The position numbers and the translations under genes were made by a program. A DNA stretch of 64,000 bases, taken from NCBI GenBank assembly GCA_030620095.1, contig JAUTXW010000347.1:1578501-1642500 (forward strand), in the 5' to 3' direction. Positions 17,454 through 27,784 of the stretch are shown in pieces; within the stretch, counting starts at the first letter, position 1, and every line of letters starts with the position of its first letter. Below the pieces are notes generated by a model. It saw nothing but the letters and a program-made list of their open reading frames with translations, made no database searches and was not told the origin of the DNA. Source of the stretch: Kuschelorhynchus macadamiae. Taxonomy: Eukaryota; Arthropoda; Insecta; Coleoptera; Curculionidae.

Positions 17454-19987
17454 GAGGCGTGTTTTACAAAAACAACATATGTCCAAAATTAAAAAAATTC
17501 AGGAGATAAAAAAAAAGCTTAATTTTAAAACTGTTTATGTTTTCAATTTTTTTTTAGTTATTTACTGTTGAGATAAGCTTAACAAGTTGATTCGTAATGT
17601 AAGAAACAAAGTTTTTTGTTCGAATACTTTAAAAAAAGTAAAAAACTGTTGGACATATGTTCTTTTTGCAAGAAAAAAAAAAGCAAATTTTCAAAAAAAC
17701 CAATTTATTTGGGAAAAAAAAACAAAATAAGATGTTTGCGATAATATGTTTGCGAATGAATAATAGGTGCATAATTTTAATCTTCGCATCCACTGCTATT
17801 GTCATCCTCTTCTATATCTAGATTATCAGAGCTAGATAGATTACTAAGGAGCCGTTCATAGTACTCTTTGTTTCGCTGGAGGCGTAGTAAAGGTAATAGC
17901 GATTTTAAGTTTTCTGCTTTATTTGGAGCAACTGTTAAAAGTTGATTGTAGAGCGGTTCAAGTTGGATAGTGCATGGCAAGTTTACCTTGGCAACGATAC
18001 TGCTTCGAAATGGTCCGTTATAGGTATCCTTTAAAGATAGTGTGGATGTGTGGCTAGAAATTCTCATAATCCTTATTTTTTTAATGTTGATTGCCGGTTT
18101 TGGAGCTTTAAGGAAAAAGTTACATGTTGCGGATTTGATGTCAAAGAAGTCATGTTGCTTCATTTTCACCAAATTAAAAGGGCTAGGTTTCATTCTGGCA
18201 TTTAATATTGTCTTATCCCAATCCTCTGGTCTTTCGGCTCTCTCCAGGCGTCTCTTCTTTTTTTCAATCAAAGCAAAATCTGAATCATTCGGCAAAAATG
18301 AATGGCCTCTCATTGGAAATATGTATTCTACCGAATCAGCTATTCTTAAAACGTGAACTAGGGTATATAAAAAATGTACCATTACATAATTTTTATTTTG
18401 CCCTGGGCAGCCGTCACTAAAAATAACTAAATTGCGATTATGGATGTTATTTTTAAGGTAATGCAACAACATTGAAGTGACCTCATTGGCGCCCTTTTTA
18501 GCTTCATTTTCAAGATAAGTGTACATCGTGGCATCTTCAGTTCCTAGGTCATGTATCCCAAAAACATTGTACCACAGTTGACGGCTGTAGAATACTGGGT
18601 TAGATGGTATATGAGGAAGGGGTAAATTCTGCATAAAATCAAAGCTAATGCACATCAATTCGCCAGCTTTTGCTTTACTTTTAAATTTTCGTTTCAGTTC
18701 AAAAAATGATTCAGCTTTGCGAAGGTGTATTTCTCTTTCGATTTGGAGTTGGTTTCGTTCTTCTGTATCAAGGTCGGTACGGTTAAGCTGCTGTAAAAGT
18801 CTGTCACAGTCTGAACAGGTATCAGATCTCGGAAATCCAAATTTAATATTAAAATTGGTTCTAAAAACTTTCCAGTAGGTTTTGTACGGTATGTTTATTT
18901 TATAACTTTGCACAAACATGTCATGCATATCCTTCAAAGTAAGAGATTCTGGTAAATAAAAACAGTTCGGATTTTTACGACGTGAATAATGCGATTGTCT
19001 TGCAGGGAATGATTTAATATGGATTTTAATAAGTTCCGTTATGCATTCCGGGGTTTTTTTGGGCCTGTTTTGATGAATGCCCCGTTTGTCTCTGGGAGAA
19101 GCACCTGTGGTCATCAAAGAATCTCGGATTCGTCTTAGACGAGCCTCCTTAATACCATAAAGGCTAAGGAAAGCTTTCTTGCAAATTTTATTTTCAGATT
19201 CCCCTGCCCTAACCTTATATGTAAAAGAGGCACCATGAGTTTTCTTATGTACTTCTGTTCTAGGACGTCTTCTTGTAATATGATTCATTGAAATAAGGCC
19301 ACTTAAATGTGCATCTTGACTATTTTTGTCATTCATATTATTGAATTGCGTAAGAATAAAACATCTTTTTTCTTCCGAAACTTTGGAGAAACAAGCATTT
19401 TTACAGCTACAACAAAATATTTTTGTGAACCTTCCATACCCCCATTCCTTAACTAAAAGTAAACATACCTGCAAGGTTCTCCAGTTTTACGTGCTTCAAC
19501 AAGATTGCCTTTATGATTTGTGTGTTCCTCACCACGAACTTTAAACTGTTTTATTAGAGTTTCGCGCTTAATTTTCTTCTCTTTCTTTTTGGGCCAATCA
19601 GTAGGCACATCTCCATCGTTTTCCATGTTTCACGATAATGTTTTAAACTTTGAAAACAACCACGATACCACGATAATCACAACACATCTATACCGAAAAC
19701 GTAACAATAACAAATTAACTTAGTTGTACGCATCAGCAAAAATTTCTAGCAAAAAGCACACATGTCCTATCCTGTCGCGGACTTGTGTGGTATTTGTGTG
19801 AAAAGCCAGGGACATATGCGCTTTTTGTGGAATCACTGAAACTTTAGCTGTGCATATCTTGGCATTTATGTTGTTTTTGCAGAAACTGACTTTATGATAT
19901 TATAATTATGTTTCTTTTCTACTAGATGACGCTACAAACTCATTTTCGCCAAATTTGGACTTATGTGGTTTTTGTAAACCACGCCTC
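17454..19987 (-). mobile_element. DUF7869-type DNA transposon, copy 2, complete
   Basis: A 2534-bp unit with terminal inverted repeats of about 37 bp (33 of 37 matching). The left end reads GAGGCGTGTTTTACAAAAAC and the right end, reversed, GAGGCGTGGTTTACAAAAAC. A 4-bp AGTT repeat flanks it (17450-17453 and 19988-19991). Inside each end are further copies of a GGAC-ATATG type word: near 17648 on the left, and near 19757, 19781 and 19811 on the right. These may be subterminal transposase sites. One intact two-exon gene fills the interior on the minus strand. Just left of the element a 23-bp word (AGATTCTTATCAGTAAACAG and three more bases) is present twice in tandem. Confidence 0.8.
17777..19626 (-). 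CDS. DUF7869-type transposase-like protein, intact, two exons
   Basis: Exon 1 is 19626-19469, starting MENDGDVPTDW and Lys-rich like a nuclear localisation signal. A 62-bp GT-AG intron (19468-19407) joins in phase to exon 2 (19406-17777). The product is about 595 residues without a stop or frameshift. Domains in order: Cys cluster CSCKNACFSKVS (about 53-63), PARQSHYSRRKNPN (about 188), DTCSDCDRL (about 248-256), FDFMQNLPLP with Asp 309, IFSDGCPGQNKN with Asp 384, then GHSFLPNDSDFALIEK with Asp 427/429 and Glu 434, and a basic and acidic C-terminus. The spacing of acidic residues on predicted strand ends is what a DDE/RNase H-like nuclease would show, but this is inference. Insect proteins of this family are annotated only as uncharacterised. 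The gene lies between TIRs, so a transposase is the simplest reading. Confidence 0.85.
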
Positions 19988-20984
19988 AGTTGTTAAGTCA
20001 AAATGTCAAGTCATTAGATAGTAAATTGTATATGGACACTTTAATTGACTGGTTTGTGTAGAATAAAGGCTTTCATGGTTTTATAATACTCAACATAATA
20101 TTCAAGAAGCTTAAATTTACTGTCCCCGTATTTTTTATTGTTAATTTTATAATAAATGTCTAACTTTATTCCGTAATAAATTAATAAAAAAAAATTAAAT
20201 TTTTGAATTTGGACTTTTTATCCAGTCATTGTTGCCAGATTATTTTCCGCTAATCGGGAATTTTATAGATCAAAATAATTTTTTTTTGATTTTGCCTTAT
20301 AATCTATCCACCGCATACAGGGCTACTTAAAATATTAAACAACAAACAAAATTTATTCCGAACAATAAAAACTATAAAAGAAATTTATTCATTTCATTTC
20401 GAGATACTTGGAATACAACATAAAAAAAACGCAGATTGCAATATTATTTAAATTAGACGTTAAAGAATTTACAGAACGGCCATTATTTTTAATAATTTCT
20501 ATTAATGTAAAAACTTAAAATTGCTCATAATTTGTTAAATAATTTCCTAGAATTTTTCAACATTTCTGATAATTTTCGAAATTTGTTCGAATATTTCTGG
20601 ATATTTTCCTATAATTTTCGAATATTTCAAGTAATTTCCTATTATTTCTGAAAGCTCATAATGTTTCCGAACATTTCCTTTCATTTCAAATTTCCCATCA
20701 TTTGAGGCGTGGGGATGGACCGAGGGATGGACGATATATATCGATACATTAATATTCCGCTCTCACTAAAAGCCAAAAAATCGGATTTTCATCCCACCCA
20801 TGACATTTTTATTTACGTCAAATATAGGGACGACCAGCAAAAATCGGAACGTGTGGAAAGGCTGTCCCAGATTCATTATTAAAAGACTAAATACTGCCGA
20901 GAAACGCAATCCAATCAGATTGGCGCTTTTATATTTGTTAGGAGTAAAAATTCCGGACCTCTAAGAAATCTTAAGGAAATTATA
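19988..20984. other. AT-rich stretch without recognised genes
   Basis: No coding signal. About 20540-20700 is a low-complexity run of variants of AATTTTCGAATATTTCC, probably a decayed short tandem repeat. An isolated GAGGCGTGG occurs at about 20704. The METTL9 exon downstream on the same strand suggests this is intron or intergenic DNA of that gene. Confidence 0.4.
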
Positions 20985-21781
20985 CCTGGTGCCCCAAACT
21001 CAGTGGCCTATTAGAAGAACCAACAAATAGACTATTTTGAAAATTTGACTGTGGCCATACATGAACTGTATTTTTAAAATATTTTAACTTGTGCGGTGTT
21101 GCCGCTTCTACCTTAAAATAGTGGCAACATCCGTTTCCTAATGAAATACCCTGTATATTATTGCATTTTTGTATTGTTCTGAACTTTCTAAACACTTTTT
21201 GTGTTAAATTTCCTAAATCTAAATTCACTCGAAAATTGACATTTTTAACCCTTTGAAGCTCTGTTAACTTGCAACAAAATGGATTCCACTTTTATATCCC
21301 AGTTTTTAATTATCTATTTCCCCACACCAATTTCTAGTTTGACAGGAAGTGTCAAAATTTGACATTTCCTGTCAAAGTAAAAATTAGTATTAGGTTATAG
21401 ATAATTAAAAACCAAGGTAAGAAAGTGCAATCCATTTGCTTGTAAGTTAAGTCGTTTGGGAGCTACATAGCTTCAAAGAGTCAAAACTGTCAATTTCCAA
21501 TCGTCATTTTCTCGAAAACAGTTGAATTTAGATATAGAAGACATAACTCAAAAAGGGTTTGGAGTGTTTACGACAATACAAAATAATATAATATACATGG
21601 TATTCCATTTAAAAAACAGATGTTGCCACCTGTTTAAAGTAGAAGCGGCAACACCGCACAATTTAAGTTATTTTAAAAAGAGAGTTTATGTTCTATCTAT
21701 AGCCAGAGCCAAATTTTCAAAGTAATCTATTTCTTGGTTTTCCAGATACTTCTAATACGCCATTGAGTTTGGGGCACCTTG
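20985..21781. mobile_element. Foldback MITE with about 390-bp arms, TA target
   Basis: The two halves are inverted copies. The ends are GGTGCCCCAAACTCA and its complement. Both arms contain GCGGTGTTGCCGCTTCTAC or a close variant, and the centre is a perfect small palindrome (TTTGACAGGAAGTGTCAAA and its inverse, about 21338-21380). TA dinucleotides flank both ends (20983-20984, 21782-21783), as for Tc1/mariner-mobilised elements. It has no transposase. The short frames on opposite strands in the two arms (20980-21228, 21522-21725) are mirror images of the same non-coding arm. Confidence 0.85.
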
Positions 21782-22046
21782 TATATTGGACCTATATCCC
21801 GTATAAATGGGTTGAAACTTCTGGCTGGCAAATATACAATCAGCTAGGAGCTGTAATCATATATTAAGGATCCGAACTTTCGGCTCTCTAGATACTTCCT
21901 TACTATACGTTGGCAATGGATCATCATTGCCGTACTCCCTTGCTTATACATCTTCAAAAAAACCTGTTTTTTCTAATATCCTAATGAAAAATCCTGACTT
22001 AATCAGTATTTTGAATTTGGTATTGAAAACAATAAATACTACTTAC

Positions 22047-22256
22047 TGATATCCTTGTTTCTGTAATAGGCTTCGCATGGCAGGCGATATTTCGGTGACG
22101 TAAACATTATCAAACAACGGTGCCAAATGTGCCGTGACTTTACCATCCCCTGCGCCTAGGTCCAGCAAACTTTCGTATTTAGGATTCTCAGGTACCCTTA
22201 ATAGCTTTAAAAGTTGGGGTTGCGAAATCACGAACATTGAGCCTCTCTGTAGCCAT
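22047..22256 (-). CDS. METTL9: METTL9 (DREV-type) exon, protein histidine methyltransferase
   Basis: A 210-bp internal exon on the minus strand. It is bounded by an acceptor (TTAAATTTCAG before 22256) and a donor (GTAAGT at 22046-22041). It encodes WLQRGSMFVIS, then YESLLDLGAGDGKVTAHLAP, the S-adenosylmethionine-binding motif, then VYVTEISPAMRSLL. This block is characteristic of METTL9/DREV, which methylates histidines in His-x-His sequences. Both splice sites are good, the frame is open, and the exon starts and ends within codons. It is the best evidence for a host gene here. I did not find its other exons; introns filled with transposons would carry them outside the window. Confidence 0.85.
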
Positions 22257-22689
22257 CTGAAATTTAAGAAGAGTCAATATTAAGATATATAGTTCATATT
22301 TTCAACGACTTCAAAAAAGAGGAGAATCAATTCCAATCTATGCATTTTTACTTCCCTTGTAAAAGGGAAGTATTGTAATCTTGAAAAAAATCACCCTCCG
22401 AAATTTTTCTCAGACCTTTACGTTTCAGATTCACTAGATATATTTTGACACTGCTTTGACAGACGTAAGTGAAAGTTACTCAACAAGGTATTGGTTGCCC
22501 TTAACGACAGGATGTAAGTCAACTTACATCCCTAGAGAAATATTAATCTAAAATTATTATAACTAGCTTTAATTTTTAATTTCATCAACATATTACAAAA
22601 ATCCAGACAAAAATCCGGTAATATTAGTTGAAATGAATATTAATGGTACAATTATTACAATTATGGTGTATGGAGGTGTATTACATTTT

Positions 22690-23226
22690 CTGACTCCAAA
22701 GATCCTTCATTTCTAATCAATGTTTCTGTCACTGTTGAAGCACTGCAAGAGACTTCTGGCTGGGACTTATTGTATAAAATTTTATTCGCTACTTCCTTTT
22801 TATTATTGAGGCTCTAAGCTACGTAACTTTCCGCAGTAGTTACGTCACCATGTCGCTTGATAGCTAATACATCAACTCCAGTATTTGCTAATACAGTTGC
22901 CTACGTTCTTCTAAAAGAGTGTCCAGTATACATTTTGAAGTTCTCAAACTTTAGAAATTTCGCAATTTTACTTGGAATTGACGAAAACATATTTTTCCCG
23001 ACAGGCTGGTTTAAGCACTTTCCATTTTAATATCGCATAAAAAAGCGCGGTTTAATAGTCGTCACGTGGGATCTTGTATCAATGTACTTTTGAATTATTT
23101 TGAAATGACAAACCTGAGTGTCGTCACTTTTTGTCACTGTAAATGTACGTGACATTCCATTTTTGGAGTCAGGAATGGTCACAATTATGACTTCTTGACT
23201 TATTTTAACATTGTCCATTTTCATGT
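22690..23226 (-). pseudogene. Crypton tyrosine recombinase, inverted C-terminal copy
   Basis: Minus-strand mirror image of 23983-24560. It carries KISQEVIIVTIPDSKNG, then TFTVTKSDDTQVCHF, and a GHSFRR block followed by the same in-frame TAG as in the plus-strand copy. Because both copies share this stop, the inverted duplication happened after the gene was already dead. Here the frame is intact at PDSKNGMSR, where the other copy has shifted. Confidence 0.75.
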
Positions 23227-23342
23227 AAACATACAATACAGGAGGGGGGAAATGATATATACTATATGGGATGTAAGTACATTACCAAGTCTCGAACTTT
23301 TTTGCCAGCCCTCGCTATCCCCCCCCTGTATTGTATGTTTAC
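23227..23342. repeat. Small palindromic spacer with C-run ends
   Basis: AAACATACAATACAGGAGGG (23227-23246) is mirrored by CCCCCCCTGTATTGTATGTTT (about 23322-23342), enclosing about 75 bp. It sits exactly at the centre of the large palindrome, where a snap-back or foldback insertion would leave it. Confidence 0.7.
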
Positions 23343-23533
23343 AAGAAAATGCTGGATATATTTTTGGATTTTCATTATCATTACATTCGGTAGCATTCTC
23401 ATTAAATTATGAAGGCAGCCGTGATCCCTTGCCAGAGCAACATAAGCAGTTTTTATTTTATAAACAACGTCAAGTTGACAATTCATAGCGAAAAGTTTGA
23501 AGAAGTCGAATTGTTTGATTCTGTGTGGACAAA

Positions 23534-24600
23534 ATGGATGTTTCAGACATAGAAGAATCAGCGAATATTGCTTGTTTATCTCTACTACCGGAAAAATCGA
23601 AAAAAAGGTATGAAGCAGCATATAAATTCTTTAAGAATTGGTGCCAAAGCAAGACGGCTATTGCAGTCTCAGAAACCTTGTTTTTGGCGTATTTCCACGA
23701 AAAAAGTGCTACATTGAAGTCCCCATCAAGCTTATGGTGTGAGTATTCGATGTTTAAGTCCATCCTTTTTAGAGAGGAAAATATAGATATTTCTAAGTAT
23801 CCAAAACTTCGAGCATTTTTGAAAAGAAAAAATGATGGTTATAGACCCAAAAAATCGAATGTGTTTACCAGGGAAGATGTGAATAAGTTCATGCTTGAAG
23901 CCCCCGATGTTATATACTTATTGATGAAGGTCGTAACGGTAATGGGAGTTGCTGGAGCGTGCCGTTCTAATGAACTCTGTGAATTGAAAATGGACAATAT
24001 TAAAATAAGCCAAGAAATCATAATTGTCACCATTCCTCCTCCATCGACTCCAAAAATGGGATGTCACGTACATTTACAGTGACAAAAAGTGACGGCACTC
24101 AGGTTTGTCATTTCAAAATAATTCAAAAGTACATTGATACAAGATCCCACGTGACGACTATTAAACCGCGCTTTTTTATGCGATATTAAAATGGAAAGTG
24201 CTTAAACCAGCCTGTCGGGAAAAATATGTTTTCGTCAATTCCAAGTATAATTGCGAAATTTCTAAAGTTTGAGAACTTCAAAATGTATACTGGACACTCT
24301 TTTAGGAGAACGTAGGCAACTGTATTAGCAAATACTGGAGTTGATGTATTAGCTATCAAGCGACATGGTGGATGGAAATCCGCTACTATTGCGGAAAGTT
24401 ACGTAGCTGAGAGCCTCAATACTAAAAAGGAAGTATCGAATAAAATTTTATACAATAAGACCCAGCCAGAAGTCTCTTGCAGTGCTTCAACAGTGACAGA
24501 AGCATTGTTTAGAAATGAAAGATCTGTGGAGTCAGAAAATGTAATACACATCGAGAAGAAACGAGAAAACGTGTTTCCAAATTTTGTTAATAATGTGAAT
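23534..24600 (+). pseudogene. Crypton tyrosine recombinase
   Basis: An ATG at 23534 opens MDVSDIEESANIACLSLLPE, then KRYEAAYKFFKNWC, the N-terminal core-binding part. SNVFTREDVNKFML and VAGACRSNELCEL (first catalytic Arg) follow. After a one-base shift near 24045 come TFTVTKSDGTQVCHF, GHSFRRT (His and second Arg), LAIKRHGGWKSATIAESYV (His/Trp and the nucleophilic Tyr) and a C-terminal tail. Lesions are the frameshift, a TAA near 24187 and a TAG in RRT-AT near 24313. Crypton recombinases move DNA elements as circles without DDE chemistry. A more decayed relative is at 48372-48900. Confidence 0.8.
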
Positions 24601-25049
24601 AATTGTAATAATTGTAGTACAGGGTGTTCCAGCGAGGACTGAACAGGGACCTATTTTCGACCTTCCTTGTATTTTGGAAAAATTCAAAATAGCCAATCGA
24701 TGTATTTTTTCTTGTAGAATCCAAAAATATCATCGAAAAAATATTTGAACCAGAAACAAAAGAGTTACGCTATGCATCAGGTGTTTTTTAAATGGAATGT
24801 ATCGTTTTTTATACGATTTTTGGAAAGAGTGATTTTTTTTATGTCCGTTCTGGTTAAAAGATTAGATTTTGCGATAGCTGTTTATATTACATTTTAATGT
24901 TTTACAAACTAAAATTTTAGCTTCACTTGTTTAAAATATACGATAGGTTGGTATAGGTGATCAAGGTAAAATGACGTTTGAATGCTTTGTCAATAAAAAT
25001 TGACATTATTAATTATAATTATTGTCGAAGTCTTCACCTAAAAAATATA

Positions 25050-25250
25050 TATTTGACTCTGATCGAAATGAAATACTCTTTGGACGAGAGACTATAGATT
25101 GTTATGCTATTTTACAAGTGCCAAGAAAATGCAAGAGAAGAAAGAAGAAGATTTATTGCAAATTTTCATAGAAATATATCCATCAATACAATTCTAAGGA
25201 TAAAAAACCTATTTGAGGAAAATAAAACTTTACATGATAGAAAAAGAAAT
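25050..25250 (+). pseudogene. Inverted copy of mariner transposase N-terminus inside the TIR
   Basis: Plus-strand copy of the start of the transposase on the opposite strand (EMKYSLDERL, then a stop, IVMLFYKCQENAREE and the following helix-turn-helix up to HDRKRN). It ends abruptly near 25250, marking the inner border of the long inverted repeat. Confidence 0.8.
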
Positions 25251-25288
25251 TCAATAAAAAATAATTATTAAATAATAAAATAAAACTA

Positions 25289-26385
25289 CTAATAACATAA
25301 GGTTTCAATGTGACCGCCGTTTTTCTTGAAACAACATCGATAACCCCTTTGTAGCCTTTCTAAACTTGCTGTTACAATATGATTTTCCTGGTTAAGGCGC
25401 TTTATTTCATCGACAATTTTTCCCATGATCTCTTGAATATTTTCGTTTCGTTGTCTGTATACGACGTTCTTCAAATGGCCCCAAAGAAATGTATCCAAAA
25501 CTGAGAGGTCGGGGCTATTGAGCGGCCAAGCATATGTTCCATTTCGCCCTATCCATTCGTTATGGCGCCGATTTAAAAATTGAACCACATCATGCACGGC
25601 ATGAGGAGGCGCCCCATCATGTTGTCAAATTAAATTCTGATATTCTGCCAATGGTAAGTCTTCCAAAAAATTTTCAATTTCGTTTTCTAAAAACTCATAA
25701 TATCTGTGCCCATTTAAAGTCCCGTTAAAAATATTGATCCCAAAATTTTATTGTTTTTTATCTCACACCAAACATGAATAGAATTCCTCCCTTGAAATTT
25801 AATTGTCTGGAACTTTTTTGGATTTTCAACGGCCCAGTGGTGACTATTATGTCTGTTGAATACTCCCGATGTTGTGAAAGTAGTTTCGTCGGTCCACACA
25901 ATATTTTTGAATAAATCAGGGTCTTCGTTTTCTTGCCGAATTACCATTTGAGAAACAAATTGGAAGCGAAGTTCTTTTTGTGCCGGTGTTAGGTGCTGAA
26001 GTGGAAGGATACGAAAAGGCCTAAATTTATGAATTTTTAGAGTCCTGTGAACAGTCCCTCGGGTAATTCTTCTGCGCCTTACACCGCCACCGTACTGAAC
26101 TTCCCGAACTGCATCCGAAATAGATTTGGTTGGATTAACTTGAAAATAATTTATAATGGCCTGGTCTCGATTTCTTCTTCTTTGTATATTTCTTTTTCTA
26201 TCATGTAAAGTTTTATTTTCCTCAAATAGGTTTTTTATCCTTAGAATTGTATTGATGGATATATTTTTATGAAAATTTGCAATAAATCTTCTTCTTGCTT
26301 CTCTCGCATTTTCTTGGCACTTGTAAAATAGCATAACAATCTGTAGTCTCTCGTCCAAAGAGTATTTCATTTCGATCAGAGTCAA
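25289..26385 (-). pseudogene. Mariner-like transposase 1 (D,D,D type)
   Basis: Begins near 26385 with MTLIEMKYSLDERLQIVMLF (helix-turn-helix), continues with PFRILPLQHLTPAQKELRF, and has NIVWTDETTF (first Asp). A frameshift near 25725 leads to QHDGAPPHAVHD (second Asp) and SPDLSVLDTFLWGHLK (third Asp). Forty residues separate the second and third Asp, close to the DD41D spacing. An in-frame TGA stands directly before QHDGAPPH. It cannot make a whole enzyme. Confidence 0.82.
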
Positions 26386-27024
26386 ATATATATTTTTTAG
26401 ATGAAGACTTCGACAATATTTAAAATAATGTCAATTTTTATTGACAAAGCATTCAAACGTCATTTTACCTTGATCACCTATACCAACCTATCGTATATTT
26501 TAAACAGGTGAAGCTAAAATTTTAGTTTGTAAAACATTAAAATGTAATATAAACAGCTATCGCAAAATCAAATCTTTTAATCAGAACGGACATAAAAAAA
26601 ATCACTCTTTCCAAAAATCGTATAAAAAAGGATACATTCCATTTAAAAAACACCTGATGCATAGCGTAACTCTTTTGTTTCTGGTTCAAATATTTTTTCG
26701 ATGACTTTTTGGATTCTACAAGAAAAAATACATCGATTGGCTATTTTGAATTTTTCCAAAATACAAGGAAGGTCGAAAATAGGTCCCTGTTCAGTCCTCG
26801 CTGGAACACCCTGTACCATTAATATTCATTTCAATTAATATTACCGGATTTTTCTCTGGATTTTTGCAATATGTTGATGAAATAAAAAATTGAAGCTACT
26901 TATAATAATTTTAGATTATTATTTCCCTATAGGGATGTAAGTTGGCTTACATCGTGTCGTTAAGGGCAACCAATACCTTGTTGAGTAACTTTCACTTACG
27001 TCTGTCAAAGCAGTGTCAAAATAG

Positions 27025-27784
27025 GTTGCTTTCAATACAGGGAGGGAGAAAAATATGTTTTCTCAATTCCGTCGGTTTGTCTGCCTGTTCCTGTGAGGAT
27101 TTTTTCACGGTTACAAATATTTTATCCCTATACCACAATTAGTGGCACACAATTTGAAATCGATCCAATAAGTCGTTTTTTTCAGGCTGAATTTATATTT
27201 TCTACGCTGTCATTTTGTTCCACCACTTTGGATTCGTACCAGAATTTTACCAGTTGATTCCAAAATAATACTCAATGTTTGTGCAAAATTTGACATAAAT
27301 TGGATAAGTAGTTTTTTAATAATAATTTCAGTAGGCAACCATTTTGTTTCGCCATATTGATTTTTACCAAAATATTACCAGATCATCACCATACTACCCT
27401 TAATTTTTATTCAAAATTTGAAATGATTCGGGTAAGTAGTTTTTAAGTTATTATAAATATTTTATTTAGCTACCATTTTGTTCGGCCATCTTTAATTAGT
27501 ACCTCAATTTACTAGTTGACCCCTGTACCACAATTAGTTATGGCACATAATTTGATAGTTTTTCAGACTTAATTTTTAAATAATTTATCAAGCCAAAATT
27601 TTACCAATTGATTCGCATATAATACTTTAATATTTGTGTAAAATTTGAGATAATTTGGGAAAGTCGTTTTTTAATAATAATTTTTTTAACATTTCACTAG
27701 GCCACCATTTTGTTTCGCCATATTGGATTTTTACCAAACTATTACCAGATCTTCCCCATTTTTTTTTCGGTTTCATAACGTTCT
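27025..27784. repeat. ABC repeat copy 3, middle segment
   Basis: Clear succession of A, B and C monomers. CATTTTGTT-type boxes stand at about 27211, 27341, 27475 and 27707, giving steps of about 130 bp with one shortened unit. The start (27040-27125) carries TTTTCTCAATTCCGTCGG and GTTTGTCTGCCTG. Confidence 0.75.

Larger units (their letters stand above)
24620..26813 (-). mobile_element. Mariner-like element 1 with about 630-bp inverted repeats
   Basis: The ends are CAGGGTGTTCCAGCGAGG and its complement, flanked by TA (24618-24619 and 26814-26815). The inverted repeats run to about 25250 on the left and 26184 on the right. They include the first 60 or so transposase codons, so an inverted copy of the gene start lies in the left arm. 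The other arm of the surrounding palindrome (around 22665-22680) has the uninterrupted sequence ATTGTACCATTAAT, which proves the insertion site. Confidence 0.88.
22441..27024. mobile_element. Crypton-type element, palindromic, inserted in the ABC repeat
   Basis: Outer arms match in inverted orientation: 22441-22680 with 26814-27024 (shared words TTGACACTGCTTTGACAGAC and GGGCAACCAATACCTTG in one or other orientation). Inner arms match too: 22680-23226 with 23983-24618. The right arm plus 23343-23983 holds one full tyrosine recombinase gene; the left arm holds only its C-terminal half, inverted. A mariner element sits in the right arm at 24620-26813. The structure is best read as a Crypton that suffered an inverted duplication. 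Confidence 0.75.

Noticed and set aside
20703..20712. Isolated GAGGCGTGG identical to the start of the DUF7869 TIR
   Set aside because: Beyond nine bases the sequence differs from the TIR and no partner end was found; likely coincidence.
20980..21725. Two short frames with a shared Cys-Cys-His motif in the foldback MITE
   Set aside because: They are mirror images of one non-coding arm, not two genes.
23262..23763. Minus-strand frames over the Crypton start
   Set aside because: Shadows of the recombinase gene and its 5' region on the opposite strand.
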